A stretch of DNA of 64,000 nucleotides from assembly GCF_016597815.1 (NCBI RefSeq), contig NZ_VCHA01000001.1, forward strand, positions 682,001 through 746,000. The letters are read 5' to 3'. Below the pieces are notes generated by a model. That model saw nothing but the letters and a program-made list of their open reading frames with translations, searched no databases and had not been told where the DNA came from. Shown piece after piece: positions 38,000 to 45,228 of the stretch (within the stretch, counting starts at the first letter, position 1; each line of letters starts with the position of its first letter). The stretch comes from Marinobacter sp. DY40_1A1. Its GTDB lineage: Bacteria; Pseudomonadota; Gammaproteobacteria; Pseudomonadales; Oleiphilaceae. The translations under genes were made by a program, and so were the position numbers.

Positions 38000-38902
38000 G
38001 TGGACACCGAAGGAATCAAGCTGTTTGTACTGGCCGCAGATATGCTGAACATTAGTGCCGCTGGTCGGGAGCTGGGCATGCCGCCGGCGGTAGCCAGTGC
38101 GCGGCTGGCCAAGCTAGAGAAGGCTGTCGGAGCGGATCTTCTGCGGCGTTCAACGCGGAAAGTGGCGCTCTCCACCGAAGGTGCGGAGTTTTTGCCGTTC
38201 GCGAGGGAAATTCTGGCTCAAGAGAGTGCCGCACTGGCGGCAATGGGCTTTGGTGCTGAAAATGTGGCAGGGACGCTGCGATTCACCGCGTCCAGCACGT
38301 TTGCACAACAATACATTGTGCCTTTGGTACCAGAGTTTCTGGAGCGGTATCCGGGGATTAATCTGGACCTGCGGTTATCCGATATGGAACTGGATCTGAT
38401 TCAGGGTAGTTTCGATCTGGCGCTGAGGGACTCGGTGTTACCAGACAGCAACTTGAAAGCGAGGAAGCTGGCGGACGATCGGCGGGTTTTCTGCGCCGCT
38501 CCGGAGTATCTGGCGAAATGGGGCACGCCCGAGCATCCCAGCGATCTGTACGCCCATCAACTGATGGCCTTCAAGTCCCAAACTCTGATCAAGCTCACTG
38601 GTCCGAATGGCGAACAAGCTCAGTTCAATCCGCGCATGCCGGGCAGTCGGCTAATTATGGATGACGGTTTGAGCTACAAAATAGCAACCATGAACGGGGC
38701 GGGGATTGCCATCCATTCTCGGTGGAGTGTTCACAGTGAATTGGCAGCCGGCCATTTGGTACAGGTGCTTCCAGACTACCAAATGGATGTAGAACCGGCG
38801 CTCTGGCTGGTTTATCCGAAATCCAATGTGCTGACCCCGAAGGTTCGGGTATTCATCGATTTTTTAGTGGACCGGATAGGCAAGGAACCGCCTTGGCTCT
38901 GA
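38000..38902 (+). CDS. LysR-family transcriptional regulator
   Basis: This 300-aa regulator starts at GTG 38000 (VDTEGIKLFVLAADMLNISA). The N-terminal winged HTH covers residues 1-62, with GMPPAVASARLAKLEKAVGADLLRR as recognition helix and wing. The effector-binding domain (GTLRFTASSTF onward) resembles the group that controls nearby oxidoreductases. Divergence from the oxidoreductase/SDR pair suggests that it activates them in response to a substrate. A short hairpin terminator overlaps its stop. Confidence 0.93.
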   Translation: MDTEGIKLFVLAADMLNISAAGRELGMPPAVASARLAKLEKAVGADLLRRSTRKVALSTEGAEFLPFAREILAQESAALAAMGFGAENVAGTLRFTASSTFAQQYIVPLVPEFLERYPGINLDLRLSDMELDLIQGSFDLALRDSVLPDSNLKARKLADDRRVFCAAPEYLAKWGTPEHPSDLYAHQLMAFKSQTLIKLTGPNGEQAQFNPRMPGSRLIMDDGLSYKIATMNGAGIAIHSRWSVHSELAAGHLVQVLPDYQMDVEPALWLVYPKSNVLTPKVRVFIDFLVDRIGKEPPWL

Positions 38903-38913
38903 ACAGAGCCTTT
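38895..38913 (+). terminator. Hairpin at the end of the LysR gene
   Basis: GGCTCT (38895-38900) and AGAGCC (38905-38910) pair around GAAC and are followed by TTT. The stem includes the stop codon and the T-run is short, so strength is doubtful. Confidence 0.45.
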
Positions 38914-38931
38914 CAAGCGCAAGTTTGAATG

Positions 38932-38982
38932 TTCGCTTTGCGACCTTTGCGAACACCGTAAAAGACTCTACTCAAAACCTCG
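38932..38982. repeat. 51-bp dispersed repeat, copy 2
   Basis: Matches 32012-32062 in the same orientation. It lies just after the LysR terminator. Confidence 0.8.
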
Positions 38983-39067
38983 TTTGTGATGGCAATGTTA
39001 CTACCTAAGCTAGTTTCCAAAAACCATTGAACCACTGCAGTATGTACTCGCTCAGCTTGTAGCCGTA

Positions 39068-39093
39068 TAGCATGTAATAAATCTTACATGCTA
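39068..39093. repeat. 10-bp perfect inverted repeat TAGCATGTAA / TTACATGCTA
   Basis: Arms 39068-39077 and 39084-39093 flank TAAATC; a related GTAGCGTGTAA follows at 39095-39105. The AT-rich site sits 40 bp beyond the umuC stop. It may be an operator or a weak terminator stem, but no T-run follows. Confidence 0.5.
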
Positions 39094-39134
39094 TGTAGCG
39101 TGTAAATTATATTGACGACCTTGGCATTAGCTCA

Positions 39135-40421
39135 TCACCACACGACTGGCAACTCACCCCAGGCTGTCGTATACGCCGGCGACAAATGCCCCCTGCGCAT
39201 TGCATAGACTGCCGGCCCGGCTTCTCTTGCCATGTACACCTTGGCGCGTGTTTTTCGATTAATCTCATCCATCACAGACATCAGGCGTTCCGATCGGCCA
39301 CTCTCTGAGGGGTTTATGGCGGCGGTTTCGAACAAGTCGTCTTGCACGCCACTTGCATCCGTTAACTCGCCGAGCATCACGCCAGATTTCGAATATTCGT
39401 AGCCGTCACGGTAGATAGAGCGAAGCAGGTTCAGGGCGTGTTGCACGATTACCCTGGAATCTTGGGAGGCCTTAACCAGTCGAACACTGGCACTTTGAGA
39501 GTACTGCGGAACCGTTGTTTTGAATGGGTTTGTACGAATGAACACCATTAGCTCGCCAGCATACTGGCCACCACCTCTGAGCTTTTCAGTCGCTCTCGCT
39601 GCAAAGTGCGTTACGGCCTCTTCCAGATTCGCGAGGGAATGTATGGGCTGCCCAAAAGACCGGGAGCACATAATCTGCTTTTTCGGTGGGGGAGCATCTT
39701 CCCAAGGTAGGCAGGGCACACCGTTTAACTCTCGTGCTGTACGTTCCAGGACAACAGAGAATCGTTGTCTTAGCGTGCTCAAGTCTGCATCGGCCAGCTG
39801 TATCGCTGTAACAATGTTCATGGCCTGAAGCTTCTCCGAGATTTTTCGCCCCACGCCCCAGATCTCCCCAACGGGCACTCGAGCTAAAAGCCTTCTTTGT
39901 CTTGCTGGATCAGACAGGTCGACCACGCCACCGGTTGCTGGATATTTCTTGGCTGCGTAGTTGGCGAGCTTGGCAAGGGTTCGAGTAGGCGCAATGCCCA
40001 CACACACCGGAAGACCCACATTCTGGTACACGGTGTCTTTTACCTGTCGACCGAAGTTCTCATAGGACATTAGGCGTTCCAAGCCAGTGAGATCTAGAAA
40101 GGCTTCGTCGATGGAGTACACATCCACCCTCGGAGCCATAGCTTCCAGCGTCATCATCACACGATGGCTCATGTCCCCGTACAAAGTGTAATTGGATGAG
40201 AATAGCTGGATACCGTGTTGCCGAATCTCCTGCTTGATGTGATGTACCGGCACCCCCATTTTAATGCCAAGCGCTTTGGCTTCCTTGGAGCGCGCCACAA
40301 CACAGCCATCGTTATTGGATAGAACGACGATCGGCGTATGGCGTAAGTCTGGCCGGAACAGCTTCTCGCATGAGGCGTAGAAATTGTTGCAGTCCACCAG
40401 GGCAAAGACAGGCTGCTTCAT
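39135..40421 (-). CDS. umuC: DNA polymerase V catalytic subunit UmuC
   Basis: This 428-aa Y-family polymerase copies past DNA lesions with low fidelity. Active-site acidic residues are in VDCNNFYASCEKLF (residues ~9-22) and YSIDEAFLDLTG (~101-112). The helix-hairpin-helix region WGVGRKISEKLQAM and the little-finger domain follow. The C-terminal DUF4113-like tail ends RRGHLSPAYTTAWGELPVVW, as in UmuC. Its ATG overlaps the stop of the preceding HExxH gene by 4 bp. With umuD and one LexA box upstream of all three, it is an SOS operon. Confidence 0.97.
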   Translation of the reverse strand: MKQPVFALVDCNNFYASCEKLFRPDLRHTPIVVLSNNDGCVVARSKEAKALGIKMGVPVHHIKQEIRQHGIQLFSSNYTLYGDMSHRVMMTLEAMAPRVDVYSIDEAFLDLTGLERLMSYENFGRQVKDTVYQNVGLPVCVGIAPTRTLAKLANYAAKKYPATGGVVDLSDPARQRRLLARVPVGEIWGVGRKISEKLQAMNIVTAIQLADADLSTLRQRFSVVLERTARELNGVPCLPWEDAPPPKKQIMCSRSFGQPIHSLANLEEAVTHFAARATEKLRGGGQYAGELMVFIRTNPFKTTVPQYSQSASVRLVKASQDSRVIVQHALNLLRSIYRDGYEYSKSGVMLGELTDASGVQDDLFETAAINPSESGRSERLMSVMDEINRKTRAKVYMAREAGPAVYAMRRGHLSPAYTTAWGELPVVW

Positions 40422-41167
40422 CCGGCTTTCGCCTGTTCCCGATACAAGGCCGCACCTAGCGAAGCAAAATAGTCTTGAAACGCGTCGTTAATACGCTGGC
40501 GATGCGCGCTCCTTGGGTAAAGGCCTGCTTTAGCTTCGTCAGAGTAAACGGTACCGCGCACCAGAAACGAGTTGTTGGGTGTGCTGTCTTCGATAAACGC
40601 CTCAAAAGCCCGAGCGCAGAGCTCTTCGGGTTTTGCGTAATACAGTACCTTCAGTTGCTCGTCGGCTTCCTTGGATGCCTGAAACAGGGGGCTAGGCGCT
40701 GTTCCATCTTCGGTTAGTAAAATGGTTTTAAAGCAGTTTCTGAGTAACTCGTTTAATGGGTGTTCTTTCTGTTTGGCACCACCGAGCCAACCACTGGAGG
40801 CAAAGCCAAACTTCCCTAAACTCCGGAAGGCTCTGTTGCCCATGTAATGATCAAGCGCATGAAACCACTCATGGGCCAGGCTGCCAGCACCAGCGTTCTT
40901 GGCGAGGGCCAGTTGGCGAGTCGCGGGAATATAGTGAGCGGATACCCCCGGCCGGCCTCCAATGCCGTACTGCATGCTTAGAGATCCACGAAGGGAGATG
41001 AGGTTCTCGGGTCCCTGCAGAATTGTCATAAGATCACAAAGAGCCCGATAAAAGCGGTCAGCCGCGCGGTCTCGCTCTTCTGGCGTCACCCAGCGGCCAA
41101 CTTCGATGCTTCGGAAGTCGAACCGTCGTCGTACCGTAACAAAGGAAATGGGATGAGAGGTCGTCAT
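40418..41167 (-). CDS. HExxH-motif protein (CLCA_X-like) inside the umuDC operon
   Basis: This 249-aa protein of undetermined function has a metallopeptidase-like zinc motif, LAHEWFHALDHYMG (residues ~113-126), inside a region (SAHYIPATRQLALAKNAGAG before it) resembling CLCA_X-type proteins and the LPD1 domain of phage polyvalent proteins. The C-terminal part has AKPEELCARAFEAFIED, a Glu that could be the third zinc ligand. It has no signal peptide, so it is cytoplasmic. Its ATG overlaps the umuD stop and its stop overlaps the umuC ATG, each by 4 bp, so it must be made with polymerase V after DNA damage. The family name is from memory and moderately sure; protease activity is not shown. Confidence 0.75.
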   Translation of the reverse strand: MTTSHPISFVTVRRRFDFRSIEVGRWVTPEERDRAADRFYRALCDLMTILQGPENLISLRGSLSMQYGIGGRPGVSAHYIPATRQLALAKNAGAGSLAHEWFHALDHYMGNRAFRSLGKFGFASSGWLGGAKQKEHPLNELLRNCFKTILLTEDGTAPSPLFQASKEADEQLKVLYYAKPEELCARAFEAFIEDSTPNNSFLVRGTVYSDEAKAGLYPRSAHRQRINDAFQDYFASLGAALYREQAKAG

Positions 41168-41607
41168 GAATTTCCTCCGCGCTTGAGCGATCGAACCACA
41201 TTGGTAACAACACCAAACACCTCCATCACCATATCGCCTTCAATCGTAATGGGCTGGTAAGCCGGGTTTCTGGGCAAAAGACGAACCGGAGGAGGGCTGA
41301 GGTGCAGTTGTTTAACGGTCATTTCAGACTCCAGGCTGGCAATGATGATGTCGCCGTGTTGGGCTCGCAGGGAGCGGTCAACCACCAGTACATCGTTTGG
41401 GTAGATGCCGGCGTCCACCATGGATTCACCTTGTACCCGCACGAAAAAAGTAGCGGCCGGATGCTGAATACACAGCTCATTCAGATCCAGGGTTTTCTCA
41501 ACGTAATCCTCGGCAGGGGATGGAAAACCCGCTGATACGCGTTCCAAGAAAAAGGGAATACCAAATTGAGAGAACGACTTATGGTCGCCTAGAAGAGTGA
41601 CGGGCAT
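41164..41607 (-). CDS. umuD: UmuD, autocleaving subunit of DNA polymerase V
   Basis: This 147-aa S24/LexA-type protein is cleaved with RecA help to give UmuD', which joins UmuC. The cleavage site is Ala-Gly in RVSAGFPSP (~residues 24-32). The catalytic Ser is in QGESMVDAG, and the Lys is in EMTVKQLHL. The ATG at 41607 (MPVTLLGDHKS) is chosen because the longer in-frame start at 41631 would begin inside the LexA box, and AGGTG lies before 41607. First gene of the operon umuD, HExxH gene, umuC. Confidence 0.95.
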   Translation of the reverse strand: MPVTLLGDHKSFSQFGIPFFLERVSAGFPSPAEDYVEKTLDLNELCIQHPAATFFVRVQGESMVDAGIYPNDVLVVDRSLRAQHGDIIIASLESEMTVKQLHLSPPPVRLLPRNPAYQPITIEGDMVMEVFGVVTNVVRSLKRGGNS

Positions 41608-41621
41608 ATTACACCTAGATA

Positions 41622-41637
41622 CTGTTTGCATATACAG
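41622..41637 (-). promoter_or_regulatory. LexA (SOS) box before umuD
   Basis: CTG-N10-CAG (CTGTTTGCATATACAG) lies within the longer palindrome 41619-41640. It matches the gammaproteobacterial LexA consensus and is 15 bp upstream of the umuD start, so LexA would block the operon promoter. Confidence 0.9.
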
Positions 41638-41676
41638 TATTCTGGTGTGATTTCACTGTTGGGTCAATTCTTGAAA

Positions 41677-41722
41677 CAAAAAACGAAGCCTTGGCGGGCG
41701 TGAAAGTGCCCCCAAGGCTTCG
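41677..41722 (-). terminator. Intrinsic terminator of the 134-aa/119-aa gene pair
   Basis: A perfect 11-bp stem (CGAAGCCTTGG at 41684-41694 with CCAAGGCTTCG at 41712-41722) is followed on the minus strand by a run of T (A-run 41678-41683). It separates this pair from the SOS operon. Confidence 0.85.
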
Positions 41723-41742
41723 ATGTTCTGATAGAACGTTTG

Positions 41743-42102
41743 TCACTCTGGCTGTAACTGGCGCTCTGCTTCTGCGAGTGCGATTTCCCATGTGTCGTTG
41801 GCAGTGGGCAGTCCATTCTCTTCAAGCGGGGATACTCCTTCCTTCTTCCGCTTGGTGGTCACTCGCTCAATGTATTCTTTACTCATCGGGTTGATTCCGC
41901 TGGCACGATCGCTCGCATCCGCGATGGAGTCGTAATAGTGGTCGTACTCCTCTGGGAATCGTTCTATATGGATCTTACGGGCGCGCTCGTAAATGCTGGC
42001 TTGGAGTGTTTCTTGCTGGTCTAGCTCAGCAATTTCGGCATGTGTTTTACCCGCACGAGCGTTTTGGCGTGCACGGGTTTCTTCGGTTTTATATCGATTC
42101 AT
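41743..42102 (-). CDS. Hypothetical 119-aa protein
   Basis: An unrecognised, highly charged, mostly helical protein: NRYKTEETRARQNARAGKTH at the start, then EYIERVTTKRKKEGVSPLEE, then NDTWEIALAEAERQL. It has no membrane segment, signal or catalytic motif; a nucleic-acid or partner-binding role is possible but unproven. Its ATG overlaps the end of the 134-aa gene by 14 bp, and a terminator follows, so the two form a transcript unit. A broken paralogue of its C-terminal half lies at 34651-34815, which shows that the family has been copied within this island. Confidence 0.72.
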   Translation of the reverse strand: MNRYKTEETRARQNARAGKTHAEIAELDQQETLQASIYERARKIHIERFPEEYDHYYDSIADASDRASGINPMSKEYIERVTTKRKKEGVSPLEENGLPTANDTWEIALAEAERQLQPE

Positions 42103-42493
42103 CGTGCGTTCCTCTTTTGATCGTAAACAGGAAAGTCATCGCGTTGTGCTGACTCATGGTCAGAATCTCGAACGTGGCGGTATCCGCAGTCTGGTTGAGG
42201 TTGATGATTTGTAGCACCGGGTTGGAGTAACGAAGCTCCCTGAACCATTGCTGGTAGAAGTAGGCGATAGCGGCGGTTAAATCCCCGGTTCTCGTAACCA
42301 GCTCACAGCGCAGCATCGCATCGGGCGTGCACAGTTGTTCATGGATACTTGAATCGGTGGTGAACACCGGGTCGTCATGGATGAGCACGTTAAAAATCTC
42401 GTGCTGAAAACCCAAAGCAGTGGCAGCGAAATCGTAGGAGTAGGGCAGGAACCCGTGTTCAACCAGAATTTCGGAAAAGGCAGATGCAGTCAA
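42089..42493 (-). CDS. Hypothetical 134-aa protein
   Basis: A small soluble protein of no recognised family. It starts MTASAFSEILVEHGFLPYSY and continues with alternating strands and helices (HEIFNVLIHDDPVF, LVTRTGDLTAAIAYFYQQWF, NAMTFLFTIKR), as expected for a compact alpha/beta fold. It overlaps the 119-aa gene downstream. A palindrome of the GCGACA-N5-TGTCGC type lies 64-87 bp upstream of its ATG and is shared with the promoter at 43811. An N-terminal fragment of a paralogue survives at 28583-28645. Confidence 0.72.
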   Translation of the reverse strand: MTASAFSEILVEHGFLPYSYDFAATALGFQHEIFNVLIHDDPVFTTDSSIHEQLCTPDAMLRCELVTRTGDLTAAIAYFYQQWFRELRYSNPVLQIINLNQTADTATFEILTMSQHNAMTFLFTIKRGTHDESI

Positions 42494-42556
42494 AGTAAGT
42501 CACCTTTGATGATTGGCTTGCCTGATGTTTTCCGAAGTGAGAACAGAATCTAACAG

Positions 42557-42580
42557 AGGCGTGCGACAAACAGTGTCGCG
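42557..42580 (-). promoter_or_regulatory. Shared palindromic operator, site 1
   Basis: The core GCGACA-AACAG-TGTCGC is at 42563-42579. Read on the minus strand, 21 of 24 bases equal the site at 43811-43834, including GCCT beyond the palindrome. Here it is upstream of the 134-aa gene in the same orientation to transcription as site 2. Confidence 0.7.
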
Positions 42581-42581
42581 A

Positions 42582-43736
42582 TCACGGTGTTTCAACCCAG
42601 CGTCGAATGTAATCCATGGCCCGAGTCGGCGGATTGGCGTTTCGGCTCCCGCGCACCTCACTCACGATCCAGCGATTGTTCTGATAGGCCAACGAAATCG
42701 TTAGCCGTTCCGGATGAATCATGCGGTAGATGAACACCTCGCGATCGGCCACGCGCTGGTCATAACTACCAACACAGTGCCGCATGGCCACACCTTCTTC
42801 CAGCAGTTCAAGCCAAGAGGTGAGGGGCTCGATACCCTCGATGGCAGGAATAGGCGCCGCCGGATATTCGCCGTGCCGTTGTTCGAGCGCAGCAGCTTGG
42901 GCTTTCCGTTTTCCTTCAGAGCCCAAATTGTTGAACCAGCCTACCAAACGGTCGTGCAGATCTTGCAAAGCGTCACGCGATCTCACATGCCTAAGGCGTT
43001 GCACATTCCCTTCCGCCATCGTCAGCGTGTCTCGAATCATCCGGCACAGCCAGGTAATGTCCAAAGCCGATGATTGGCTATCAACCAGATACAACATTCC
43101 TGGCCAAAGCGGTTGCCGCTGGCGCCGCAGAAACCGTAGATGGTTCAAGTGCAGATTCGGGTAGTGCCGAAGCAGTTCGATAAATTCGGTGCAGCGAAGC
43201 GTTTTCACCACATCTTTCAGCTCCCAAGGAAGCAGTGGAGAAAGCTCAATACGGTTCACCAGTTTCACCAGAGACTTGCTGGCGGGTAGGTCGGCCTTTT
43301 CAAGAATGCTGGTTCGCTTCAACGCTAATAGCTCTTCGAATTCGTCAAGCGTGAGCGACTGGCCGCGGGCATAGTCTACGAGCAGGATAAATAAAAGGGG
43401 AGAGCTTTCAGCCAGTTCGCAGGCTGCGCTGGAAGCGGCACAGGCTTGGGCCAGCTCAAAATCCATCGCCGGCATCAAGCGAGTGACCTTAAGAACCGAG
43501 TCAGGAATACCATCAGACACCCGCCTTCCGGAGTCGTCTTCCAGAGTGAACAGTGGTAAGCCTGGAGCTTCCAGAAAACGCCCCTCAGCCAAAACCGAGT
43601 CATCGGTTTGACTGAACCAATGTAGCGGCCGGGATGAGTCCCAGGTTTCCACGGTGAGCTGGATGCTGTAATTGAGTACGGAGCTCAAATCGAACATGAC
43701 CGTGTTGTGTGAGCGTTGCTTTTCCGAAGTGGTCAT
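42582..43736 (-). CDS. PcfJ-like domain protein
   Basis: This 384-aa protein carries near its C-terminus LLEEGVAMRHCVGSYDQRVADREVFIYRM, the PcfJ signature with the invariant HCVGSY (~residue 320). PcfJ-like proteins are common on plasmids and conjugative or phage-like islands; their function is not settled. The N-terminal ~300 residues are helical and not recognised. The ATG at 43736 follows GGGGGAC; an in-frame start nine codons upstream is less likely. It is divergent from the gene at 43869, and the shared palindrome at 43811 lies between them. Confidence 0.82.
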   Translation of the reverse strand: MTTSEKQRSHNTVMFDLSSVLNYSIQLTVETWDSSRPLHWFSQTDDSVLAEGRFLEAPGLPLFTLEDDSGRRVSDGIPDSVLKVTRLMPAMDFELAQACAASSAACELAESSPLLFILLVDYARGQSLTLDEFEELLALKRTSILEKADLPASKSLVKLVNRIELSPLLPWELKDVVKTLRCTEFIELLRHYPNLHLNHLRFLRRQRQPLWPGMLYLVDSQSSALDITWLCRMIRDTLTMAEGNVQRLRHVRSRDALQDLHDRLVGWFNNLGSEGKRKAQAAALEQRHGEYPAAPIPAIEGIEPLTSWLELLEEGVAMRHCVGSYDQRVADREVFIYRMIHPERLTISLAYQNNRWIVSEVRGSRNANPPTRAMDYIRRWVETP

Positions 43737-43810
43737 CGTGTTGTCCCCCTTACCAAATCTCACCGATTGCAGAATACAGCCGATAGTGGATTTTTATCTT
43801 ATTAGATGTT

Positions 43811-43834
43811 CGCGACACTATCTGTCGCATGCCT
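43811..43834 (+). promoter_or_regulatory. Shared palindromic operator, site 2
   Basis: The core GCGACA-CTATC-TGTCGC is at 43812-43828 in the 132-bp gap between the divergent PcfJ-like gene and the 84-aa gene. It is almost the same as the site at 42557-42580. A repressor or activator encoded elsewhere could control all three transcripts. Confidence 0.72.
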
Positions 43835-43868
43835 GTTGCACAATACTCCTATCGAAAAGGAGGGCGCT

Positions 43869-44123
43869 ATGACACTAAACGTCACGACAGAACAACTATC
43901 CCAAGCCCTGTTCCAAACCGACCCCGCCAATACCTGCTGTAAAGAAAACGACTGTTTTGATGAATACGACTACGTTGCGGAGGCAATCGTAGAGCGGCTG
44001 ATGGAGGGCAAGAGTCTGGAAAAGGCTTTAACCGAGTGCTTCTCGGAATGGTTTTTCGGCGGAGAAAGCTTCGACACAGAACGGTTAACTCCGACTCTCA
44101 AATTACTCAGGGAGGAAAAATGA
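43869..44123 (+). CDS. Hypothetical 84-aa protein
   Basis: This acidic small protein has a Cys pair followed by another Cys (NTCCKENDCFDEYDY, residues ~21-35) and a helical remainder (AEAIVERLMEGKSLEKALTE). No family is recognised. AAAAGGAGG precedes the ATG at 43869. Its stop overlaps the start of the next gene (ATGA), so the two are co-translated. It lies directly behind the shared palindromic operator. Confidence 0.72.
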   Translation: MTLNVTTEQLSQALFQTDPANTCCKENDCFDEYDYVAEAIVERLMEGKSLEKALTECFSEWFFGGESFDTERLTPTLKLLREEK

Positions 44124-44503
44124 TGCTGCATACCTTCAAAGTAGATGGGCTGATCTATGAACTGGCTATAAGTAGTAGCTACGCAATTCACCTAGCCATT
44201 ATCGGGGGCGCTTCCCCTTCATTCCAACCAGCGTATGACCCTTTCGATTGGGAATACACCCCCTTCATAACAGCGGATATAGGCGCTTCGCGCTACCCCA
44301 TTACCGTGTTGCGCACAGTGCTTCGGAGATTGGTTCATTGGGTTGGACAGACACGCCCGCCGATGTTCAGCTTCTCAGCCGAGACGGATAAACGAAAACG
44401 AATATACCGCAGGGTGGCTTCGTATCTGACTCAGCGATTCCCATATCAGGTAGTGGAGGAGGGGTCTGTTTTTTACTTTTACCGACTGAAAACGGCGCAA
44501 TAG
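44120..44503 (+). CDS. Hypothetical 127-aa protein
   Basis: A small protein with beta-rich N-terminal half (HTFKVDGLIYELAISSSYAI), a basic middle (VLRTVLRRLVHWVG) and a C-terminal FYFYRLKTAQ. No domain is recognised and no signal peptide is seen. The ATG at 44120 is chosen because GGAGG lies 5 bp before it and it overlaps the previous stop; an upstream in-frame start at 44036 would lie inside the 84-aa gene. Its role presumably goes with the 84-aa protein. Confidence 0.72.
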   Translation: MMLHTFKVDGLIYELAISSSYAIHLAIIGGASPSFQPAYDPFDWEYTPFITADIGASRYPITVLRTVLRRLVHWVGQTRPPMFSFSAETDKRKRIYRRVASYLTQRFPYQVVEEGSVFYFYRLKTAQ

Positions 44504-44559
44504 GACTGAGCCGTGTAAATCCCGCCACATGAATACCTGGAATTACTCAAGGAGGCGTA

Positions 44560-45183
44560 ATGATCGATAACTTTAAAACCGATTTAATAGTGCGTGCCGC
44601 CGCCATCCCACCCGAAGAAATCCTTAAAGCTATGGGGTACTCAAACCCCACTTCCGCGAACGCAGAGCGATTGCAAACCGTGCTGGAAAGCCCGGATTTC
44701 GGGTTGAGCGATGGCGGTTTCGATTTCAAATTCAGCAGTGAAGGTTTTCTAAGAGCGCTGTGCACCGTGGTGGGCATGGAAATGTCCCTGGCAGACCAAA
44801 GAATCACCCGCCTGAAAAAGCAGGTTGAGGAGGAAAGGGCTGCCTTCAAACCCTACCTTTGGGTAGACACGGGCTTCAAGCGTAAAGGTCAGCCTCTTTT
44901 TGCGCTGTCGGTGTGCGAGCACCAGCGCTACCTGCATTTTAAAAAAGGTTTCTGGCGATTGACGCTCGACAAACAGCTTGGCCGTGCACAGTGTATGGTT
45001 CGGGAGCATGTATATGAAACCGGCGGAACCCTTGGAATCTGGGGTGAAATCAAGCAGTATCGGTTCTATTACAAAAAGAACGCAGCCTACTTGTTAGCCC
45101 GCAACGGTGAATTAATAGGGAAATGTGAGGGATCAGAACCCAGCAAGGCCACGGGAAACAAGGCCTTTAATCTGATTACTTAG
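44560..45183 (+). CDS. Hypothetical 207-aa protein
   Basis: No family recognised. The N-terminal helix pair (FKTDLIVRAAAIPPEEILKA, MGYSNPTSANAERLQTVLES) is followed by a Lys-rich amphipathic segment (RITRLKKQVEEERAAF) that could be a coiled coil. A beta-rich C-terminal part follows (KGQPLFALSVCEHQRYLHFK, GEIKQYRFYYKKNAAYLLAR). AAGGAGG precedes the ATG. A decayed copy of its C-terminal end, joined to the start of the next gene's copy, lies at 55003-55266 beyond the restriction-modification operon. Confidence 0.7.
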   Translation: MIDNFKTDLIVRAAAIPPEEILKAMGYSNPTSANAERLQTVLESPDFGLSDGGFDFKFSSEGFLRALCTVVGMEMSLADQRITRLKKQVEEERAAFKPYLWVDTGFKRKGQPLFALSVCEHQRYLHFKKGFWRLTLDKQLGRAQCMVREHVYETGGTLGIWGEIKQYRFYYKKNAAYLLARNGELIGKCEGSEPSKATGNKAFNLIT

Positions 45184-45228
45184 GCAACACGCACAGCCTC
45201 GCATTAACGGATGAAGGAAGCAGTATCC

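Noticed and set aside
39068..39093. Inverted repeat after umuC as an intrinsic terminator
   Set aside because: No T-run follows on either strand; listed only as an inverted repeat.
41608..41631. Longer umuD start at 41631
   Set aside because: It would place the start codon inside the LexA box; the ATG at 41607 fits the family and has its own ribosome site.
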